Shown: piece after piece, positions 56,775 through 64,000 of the stretch
Layout: each line of letters opens with the position of its first letter
Numbering within the stretch: position 1 is the first letter of the stretch
Assembly (NCBI RefSeq): GCF_002261335.1
Contig: NZ_NEVL01000003.1
Location: 1,612,001-1,676,000 of the forward strand
Direction of reading: 5' to 3'
DNA length: 64,000 bases
DNA from: Bordetella genomosp. 1
GTDB taxonomy: Bacteria; Pseudomonadota; Gammaproteobacteria; Burkholderiales; Burkholderiaceae_B
Made by a program: the position numbers and the translations under genes
Notes under the pieces: generated by a model
What the model was told of the DNA's origin: nothing
The model's input: only the letters and a program-made list of their open reading frames with translations
The model's database searches: none

Positions 56775-59090
56775 TCAGAACACCGGCGAGAGCAGCGGCT
56801 GCTTGGGCCGCACGTCGAGCTGGCGTCCCTTGCGGGCGCGCTTGCCGACGTAGGGCGCGAGCGCCGCGCCGGCCAGGATGTCCTCGGTCGGCTTGTTGCG
56901 ATAGATGCCGGTGGCCCGCACGCCGGCCGCGCCGATCGGCACCGCCTGCTCGAGCTTGTCGTTGGCATCCAGGCCCATCAGGATGGTGCCGCGGCCGCCG
57001 CCCGACAGGGCCTTGACCTCGTCGAGCCCGAACACCAGGAATTTGCCCTTGACCGACAACAGCGCGAGCTGCGCGGCGCCCGCAAACAGCGGCACCGGAC
57101 GCAGCAGCGCGTCGCCGGCTTCGAGCGTGACGAACTGCTTGCCCGCGCGCTGGCGGCTGGTCATGTCGGACAGGCGGGTGGCAAAGCCATAGCCGCCCTG
57201 CGTGGCGAGCAGCCAGCGGGTGTCGGGTGCGGCCGCGATCGTGTGCACGATGCGGGTGCCCGATTCCAGGTCGATCATGGTGGTGACCGGCTGGCCGTCG
57301 CCGCGCGCCGACGGCAGGCCCGACACGGCCACCGAATACACCCGGCCGTTGTCGCCCACCGCGATCAGCGTGTCGGTGGTGCGGCACTCGAAGGCGCCGT
57401 AGAGGTCATCGCCCTGCTTGAAGGTGAATTGCGAGGCGTCGTGGCCGTGGCCCTGGCGCGCGCGCAGCCAGCCCTTCTGCGACACGATCACGGTGACCGG
57501 CTCGTCCACCACCTTGGTTTCGAGGACGGCGCGTTCGGCGGTCTCGATCAGGGTGCGGCGCTCGTCGCCGAACTGCTTGGTGTCGGCCTCGATTTCCTTG
57601 ATGAGCAGACGCTTGAGCGAGCTCGGATTGTCGAGCAGGTCCTGCAGCTTGAGCTGCTCTTCCTTCTTGTCGGCCAGCTCCTGCTCGATCTTGAAGCCTT
57701 CGAGGCGGGCGAGCTGGCGCAGGCGCATTTCGAGGATGTCCTCGGCCTGGCGCTCCGACAGCGCGAAGCGCGCCATCAGCGCCTGCTTGGGCTCGTCCGA
57801 TTCGCGGATGGTCTGGATCACCTCGTCGACGTTGAGGTAGACCACCATGCGGCCTTCCAGCACGTGGATGCGGTCGATCACCTTGTCGAGGCGATGGCGC
57901 GTGCGGCGCAGCACGGTCGTGGTGCGGAACCCCACCCACTCTTCCAGCACTTCGCGCAGGCCCTTCTGGCGCGGCCGGCCATCGACGCCGATGCACACCA
58001 GGTTGATCGGCACGTTGCTTTCCATGCTGGTCTGGGCCAGCAGGGTGTTGACGAAATCGTCGCGATCGACCTTGGAGGTCTTGGGTTCGAACACCAGGCG
58101 CACCGCGGCGTCCTTGCCGGACTCGTCGCGCACCGTGTCGAGCAGGCTCAGCATCACCGCCTTGGCGGCCTGCTGTTCGGGCGTGAGCGCCTTCTTGCCG
58201 GCCTTGACCTTGGGGTTGGTGATCTCCTCGATTTCCTCGAGCACTTTCTGGCCCGACGTGCCGGGCGGCAGCTCGGTCACGACCAGCTGCCACTGGCCGC
58301 GCGCCATCTCTTCGAACTGCCAGCGCGCGCGCGCCTTGAGCGAACCGCGGCCGGTGCTGTAGATCTGGGCGATGTCGGCGGGCGGCGTGATGATCTGGCC
58401 GCCGCCGGCGAAGTCGGGGCCCGGGATGAAGGCCTGCAGCTCCTCATCGGGCAGCTTGGGATTGCGGATCAGCGCCACGCAGGCGGCCGCCACCTCGCGC
58501 AGGTTGTGCGCGGGGATTTCGGTGGCCATGCCGACCGCGATGCCCGACGCGCCGTTGAGCAGCATCACCGGCAGGCGCGCCGGCAGCATCTGCGGCTCCT
58601 GCTGGCTGCCGTCGTAGTTGGGCACGAAGTCCACCGTGCCTTCGTCGAGCTCGTCGAGCAGCAGGCGCGCGAACGGCGTGAGGCGGGCCTCGGTGTATCG
58701 CATCGCGGCGGCGTTGTCGCCGTCGCGCGAACCGAAGTTGCCCTGGCCGTCGATGAGCGGGTAGCGCAGCGAGAATTCCTGCGCCATGCGCACCATCGCG
58801 TCATAGGCCGCCTGGTCGCCGTGGGGGTGGTACTTGCCCAGCACGTCGCCGACCACGCGCGCCGACTTCACGTGCTTGGCGTTGCCGCCCAGGCCCATGG
58901 CCTGCATGGCGTAGAGGATGCGGCGCTGCACCGGCTTCTGGCCGTCGCCCACGTCGGGCAGCGCGCGGCCGCGCACCACGGAGACGGCGTAGTCCAGGTA
59001 GGCCTGCTCGGCGTAGCGGCCCAGCGTGATGGCCTCGTCGTCGCCACCGGACGGGGCATCGAACAGGCCGGCTTGATTGGTATCGGTCAT
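56775..59090 (-). CDS. parC: DNA topoisomerase IV subunit A
   Basis: Type II topoisomerase that decatenates daughter chromosomes. 771 residues. The active tyrosine is Y132 (AMRYTEARL). The quinolone-resistance region reads [15 protein letters not shown]: glutamine (Q93) and aspartate (D97) stand where E. coli ParC has S80 and E84. The C-terminal beta-pinwheel covers about 500-760. It lies 32 bases after the YcxB-like gene. Confidence 0.97.
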   Translation of the reverse strand: MTDTNQAGLFDAPSGGDDEAITLGRYAEQAYLDYAVSVVRGRALPDVGDGQKPVQRRILYAMQAMGLGGNAKHVKSARVVGDVLGKYHPHGDQAAYDAMVRMAQEFSLRYPLIDGQGNFGSRDGDNAAAMRYTEARLTPFARLLLDELDEGTVDFVPNYDGSQQEPQMLPARLPVMLLNGASGIAVGMATEIPAHNLREVAAACVALIRNPKLPDEELQAFIPGPDFAGGGQIITPPADIAQIYSTGRGSLKARARWQFEEMARGQWQLVVTELPPGTSGQKVLEEIEEITNPKVKAGKKALTPEQQAAKAVMLSLLDTVRDESGKDAAVRLVFEPKTSKVDRDDFVNTLLAQTSMESNVPINLVCIGVDGRPRQKGLREVLEEWVGFRTTTVLRRTRHRLDKVIDRIHVLEGRMVVYLNVDEVIQTIRESDEPKQALMARFALSERQAEDILEMRLRQLARLEGFKIEQELADKKEEQLKLQDLLDNPSSLKRLLIKEIEADTKQFGDERRTLIETAERAVLETKVVDEPVTVIVSQKGWLRARQGHGHDASQFTFKQGDDLYGAFECRTTDTLIAVGDNGRVYSVAVSGLPSARGDGQPVTTMIDLESGTRIVHTIAAAPDTRWLLATQGGYGFATRLSDMTSRQRAGKQFVTLEAGDALLRPVPLFAGAAQLALLSVKGKFLVFGLDEVKALSGGGRGTILMGLDANDKLEQAVPIGAAGVRATGIYRNKPTEDILAGAALAPYVGKRARKGRQLDVRPKQPLLSPVF

Positions 59091-59122
59091 GGTCGTTCTT
59101 TATGCAGTGTGTTCGTTGTCGC

Positions 59123-59712
59123 TCAGGCCTGCAGCAGCGCGGGGTTCACGTGCGCGCGCAAGTGGGCGCGCACGGCCGCCAGCGACGCGGCGTCCTGGCC
59201 GCGCTTGGGCAGGATCACGCCCTGCAGCGGCGCGATGAACAGGAACAGATAGTCATCGGTTTCCTCGGCGCTCTGGATCAGGTCCCAGGGCACGCTGCCC
59301 GAGGCATGCTCGGTCGCGTCGCCCACGCCGGCCTCCTCGAACAGGAAGTGATGGCGGCCCAGGAAGGGATTCGCCGGATCGCGCTTGAAGGCGCGCCGCA
59401 CGTTGGCGCGCGCCATCGCCGGCACGGCGTACTCGAAGCCCACGGCCATCAGCGCCAGCGCGCCCAGGCCGACCGCGGCGGCCTGCAGGAACGACGGCAG
59501 GATCACGGCCCAGTCGGTGCCCAGGCCGGCGCTCGAACTGCGCGCGGCCGTGTACAGCAACAGGCCCACGGCCAGGATCACCGCGAACCGGATGTGGCTG
59601 CGCAGACGGCGTTTGCGCAGCTCCGGCCGGCGGTGGGCGTGGGTGATGAAGGCCTGGTAGTCGTCCACGGTGAGATCGACCGTGAGCGCCGCGGTAGGCA
59701 GTTCCTGGGTCA

Positions 59713-59713
<1 letters not shown>
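59123..59713 (-). CDS. YcxB-like membrane protein between parE and parC
   Basis: 196 residues from the ATG at 59713, which shares a base with the parE stop (TGATG). Two membrane segments lie at about 42-58 (FAVILAVGLLLYTAARS) and 72-98 (LPSFLQAAAVGLGALALMAV). The C-terminal part (HHFLFEEAGVGDATEHASGS, DDYLFLFIAPLQGVILPKRG) matches the YcxB-like C-terminal domain. Function unknown. Tight coupling with parE suggests it is expressed with topoisomerase IV. Confidence 0.82.
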
Positions 59714-61674
<1,961 letters not shown>

Positions 61675-61675
61675 G

Positions 61676-61698
61676 TTATCCCCAACATCTGTGGAAAA
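61676..61698. promoter_or_regulatory. Pair of DnaA-box-like sites overlapping the parE ribosome-binding region
   Basis: TTATCCCCA (61676-61684, one mismatch to TTATNCACA) and, on the other strand, TTTTCCACA (61690-61698, full match to TTWTNCACA). A further weak copy TTATCGACA lies at 61856-61864. The pair lies directly upstream of the parE start. Binding by DnaA is inferred from sequence only. The rest of 61699-62006 contains the trxA promoter region; I see no better-defined element. Confidence 0.4.
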
Positions 61699-62006
61699 AA
61701 ACCGACATTCTACGGACAAGCCCTTATTCGGCGCGCCTTTGAGTGGAATGCGCACGAGCTGAGCAACCCGTAGTTCGGTAGGATGGACAGGATGCGAACG
61801 GCCGGGGAGCCGTTTCGCGCCGCATCATGCTACACAAAATGGGCAAACCCTGTTGTTATCGACAGTGGTATGCTTTAATCCTTACCCTAACAAGTAACAG
61901 AGGGCGGGCTGCCGCCGGTTGCGCCATCGCGGCGCGCCACTGACCCGGGCCTTCCGGGTTTCCCCCTTCCGCGGTCGACCCCTCTCCCGTCGAGAATCAC
62001 ACCATC

Positions 62007-62333
62007 ATGAGCGAGCAAATCAAGAACGTCAGCGACGCCAGCTTCGAAGGCGACGTGCTCCAATCGAGCCAGCCGGTGCTGGTCGACTACTGGGCCGCCT
62101 GGTGTGGCCCGTGCAAGATGATTGCCCCGATCCTCGAGGAAGTCGCCACCGAGTACGCCGGCCGCCTGACGGTCGCCAAGCTCAACGTCGATGAAAACCA
62201 GGAAACCGCCGGCAAGTACGGCGTGCGTGGCATCCCGACCCTGATGCTCTTCAAGAATGGCCAGGCCGCCGCGACCAAGGTCGGCGCCCTGTCGAAGTCC
62301 CAATTGACCGCCTTTCTGGACAGCGCGTTGTAA
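62007..62333 (+). CDS. trxA: Thioredoxin 1
   Basis: Cytoplasmic dithiol reductant. 108 residues, with WCGPC at 32-36 ([20 protein letters not shown]) and the cis-proline loop RGIPTLMLF. Start [17 protein letters not shown]. It precedes rho by about 130 bases on the same strand, the usual trxA-rho order. Confidence 0.98.
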   Translation: MSEQIKNVSDASFEGDVLQSSQPVLVDYWAAWCGPCKMIAPILEEVATEYAGRLTVAKLNVDENQETAGKYGVRGIPTLMLFKNGQAAATKVGALSKSQLTAFLDSAL

Positions 62334-62465
62334 TCAACGCACTGCGGATCGCGCCGCCCGCCGCAGCCACGCTGCGGCTTCCCGGCGGCGCGTTACTCCC
62401 GCGCGGGCCCGTCCGTGGCCCGCCGCCCAGATCCCTCCTCCCTCTTTTCCCCCTATTTCACCGCG

Positions 62466-63722
62466 ATGCACCTCAATGAACTGAAGGCGCTGCACGTGTC
62501 GCAGTTGCTGGAAATGGCCGCTGGCCTGGAAATCGAGAACGCCAACCGCCTGCGCAAGCAGGAGTTGATGTTCGCCATCATGAAGCGCCGCGCCAAGCAG
62601 GGCGAGCAGATCTTCGGCGATGGCGTGCTCGAAGTCCTGCCCGACGGCTTCGGCTTCCTGCGCTCGCCCGAGACCTCGTATCTGGCCAGCACCGACGACA
62701 TCTACATCTCGCCGTCGCAGATCCGCCGTTTCAACCTGCACACCGGTGACTCGATCGAAGGCGAAGTGCGCACGCCCAAGGATGGCGAGCGCTACTTTGC
62801 CCTGGTGAAGGTCGACAAGGTCAACGGCGTCACGCCCGAGAACATCAAGCACCGCATCATGTTCGAGAACCTGACGCCGCTGCACCCTAACCAGGTGATG
62901 CGTCTGGAACGCGACATCAAGAGCGAAGAAAACCTCACCGGCCGGATCCTCGACATCTTCGCCCCGATCGGCAAGGGCCAGCGCGGCCTGATCGTGGCAC
63001 CGCCGAAGTCGGGCAAGACCGTGATGATGCAGCACATCGCGCATGCCATCACGACCAACTACCCCGACGCCGTGATGATCGTCCTGCTGGTCGACGAACG
63101 TCCGGAAGAAGTGACCGAAATGCAGCGCACGGTGCGCGGCGAAGTGGTCGCCTCCACCTTCGACGAGCCCGCCACGCGTCACGTGCAGGTCGCCGAAATG
63201 GTCATCGAAAAGGCCAAGCGCCTGGTCGAGATGAAGAAAGACGTGGTGATCCTGCTCGACTCGATCACCCGCCTGGCCCGCGCCTACAACACCGTCGTGC
63301 CGGCCTCAGGCAAGGTGCTGACCGGCGGTGTCGACGCCAACGCCCTGCAGCGTCCCAAGCGCTTCTTCGGCGCCGCGCGCAATCTCGAGGAAGGCGGTTC
63401 GCTCACGATCCTGGGCACCGCGCTGATCGAGACCGGCAGCCGCATGGACGAAGTGATCTACGAAGAGTTCAAGGGCACCGGCAACTCCGAAGTCCACCTC
63501 GAACGCCGCCTCGCCGAGAAGCGCGTCTACCCGGCCATCAACCTGAACAAGTCGGGTACCCGCCGCGAAGAGCTGCTGATCAAGGCCGAGCTGCTGCAGA
63601 AGGTGTGGGTGCTGCGCAAGTTCATCCACGACATGGACGAGATCCAGTCGATGGAGTTCATCGTCGACAAGATGCGCGCCACCAAGACCAACGCCGAATT
63701 CTTCGACATGATGAAGAAGTAA
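62466..63722 (+). CDS. rho: Transcription termination factor Rho
   Basis: Hexameric RNA-dependent ATPase that terminates transcription. 418 residues from the ATG at 62466 ([20 protein letters not shown]); the frame before it is untranslated leader. RNA-binding cold-shock fold with [19 protein letters not shown]. Walker A is PPKSGKT, Walker B is [17 protein letters not shown], and the Q-loop/R-loop region has GKVLTGGVD. Followed by a strong terminator. Confidence 0.98.
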   Translation: MHLNELKALHVSQLLEMAAGLEIENANRLRKQELMFAIMKRRAKQGEQIFGDGVLEVLPDGFGFLRSPETSYLASTDDIYISPSQIRRFNLHTGDSIEGEVRTPKDGERYFALVKVDKVNGVTPENIKHRIMFENLTPLHPNQVMRLERDIKSEENLTGRILDIFAPIGKGQRGLIVAPPKSGKTVMMQHIAHAITTNYPDAVMIVLLVDERPEEVTEMQRTVRGEVVASTFDEPATRHVQVAEMVIEKAKRLVEMKKDVVILLDSITRLARAYNTVVPASGKVLTGGVDANALQRPKRFFGAARNLEEGGSLTILGTALIETGSRMDEVIYEEFKGTGNSEVHLERRLAEKRVYPAINLNKSGTRREELLIKAELLQKVWVLRKFIHDMDEIQSMEFIVDKMRATKTNAEFFDMMKK

Positions 63723-63738
63723 GCCGACGTCCCGGAAA

Positions 63739-63772
63739 GAAAAAGAGCCTTCGATCGAAGGCTCTTTTTTTG
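63739..63772 (+). terminator. Intrinsic terminator of rho
   Basis: AAAAAGAGCCTTCGA-TCGAAGGCTCTTTTTTT: a palindrome with an AT-rich base and T-run on either strand, 17 bases after the rho stop. It can serve both rho and the leftward YhdP gene. Confidence 0.92.
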
Positions 63773-63816
63773 CCCGCACCGCGTGCGCCGGGCCGGGAAT
63801 GGCGCGGGCGCGGCGC

Positions 63817-64000
63817 TCAGCGGCCGCCGGAGAAGTCCGAGTCGGCGTCGTTCTTTTCGCGCACCGGCGCGCGCGACTCGACCGGCGCGACCTTGGGGTC
63901 GTCCCAGGAGCCCGTGACGGCGTACTCGGCCGACATGGCGCGCGCCAAGGGTTGCTTGAGCAACCATTGCGTCACGAAGGCGCCCAGCCCGATGATCGGG
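63817..64000 (-). CDS. C-terminus of a YhdP/AsmA-like envelope protein (partial)
   Basis: The last 61 codons of a leftward gene entering from the right edge; too short to call from length alone. The frame reads GAFVTQWLLKQPLARAMSAE, then YAVTGSWDDPKVAPVE, and ends FSGGR. AEYAVTGSWDDPKV is the typical end of YhdP (TIGR02099, DUF3971/AsmA-type phospholipid-transport protein). The stop is at 63817-63819. It converges on rho across the shared terminator. Confidence 0.75.
   Translation of the reverse strand, partial: PIIGLGAFVTQWLLKQPLARAMSAEYAVTGSWDDPKVAPVESRAPVREKNDADSDFSGGR

Noticed and set aside
61675-61755. GTG start for parE 27 codons upstream
   Set aside because: The extra residues are not ParE-like and span DnaA-box-like sequence; TTG at 61674 has a suitable ribosome-binding site and matches homologues.
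63527-63967. 146-residue leftward frame overlapping the end of rho
   Set aside because: Antisense to rho and its terminator; the YhdP C-terminus uses a different frame in 63817-64000.

Overview
The window is high-GC DNA from a betaproteobacterium of the order Burkholderiales, most likely the family Alcaligenaceae (Bordetella/Achromobacter-like). The evidence is the gene order der-bamB-yfgM-hisS-ispG-rodZ-rlmN-ndk, a Bug-family solute-binding protein, a TAXI-TRAP system, and the protein sequences themselves. No species was assigned. No rRNA, tRNA, insertion sequence, prophage or CRISPR array was found.

Layout. 1-7412 (minus strand) is a housekeeping block: der (cut by the window edge), bamB, a YfgM-like translocon accessory protein, hisS, ispG, a short rodZ, rlmN and ndk. 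valS runs the other way (7986-10874) and ends at a clear terminator. 10947-15300 is a catabolic and uptake unit: a FAD amine/amino-acid oxidase, a three-part amino-acid ABC transporter, and an XRE-cupin regulator preceded by a perfect inverted repeat. 15405-16447 holds an AhpD-like gene flanked by two arrays of 73-bp tandem repeats. Two unknown proteins and one small secreted protein follow. 18480-20935 encodes a TsdA-like di-heme cytochrome and a tri-heme cytochrome under a near-consensus FNR/Anr box. 21087-23071 is rpsP-rimM-trmD without rplS, and 24204-27207 is alaS-tusA.

27346-36615 is an eight-gene type IVb (R64 thin-pilus-like) cluster, transcribed pilL-N-O-P-Q-R-S-V with overlapping genes. 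It lacks pilM, pilT and the prepilin peptidase pilU. Next come an orphan UgpB-like binding protein with dadA, a ferredoxin-type reductase, and panD. Then sugE/gdx is preceded by two ACGR-loop hairpins typical of the guanidine-II (mini-ykkC) riboswitch, with a ten-unit 14-bp tandem repeat between them. A MOSC protein follows.

43047-47116 is a full hydroxyectoine operon, ectR-ectA-ectB-ectC-ectD, with a strong sigma70 promoter. Divergent from it are an RpiR regulator, a class III aminotransferase and a TAXI-type TRAP transporter (47241-53414). Two orphan binding-protein homologues (Bug and BMP) and a DUF418 membrane protein follow. The right end is parE-YcxB-parC, trxA, rho and the C-terminus of a YhdP-like protein.

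Most notable: the split guanidine-II leader with its expanded tandem repeat (41412-41717), the 73-bp repeat arrays, the signal-less BMP protein coupled to a Bug protein, the FNR-linked cytochrome pair, and the peptidase-less type IVb pilus cluster.
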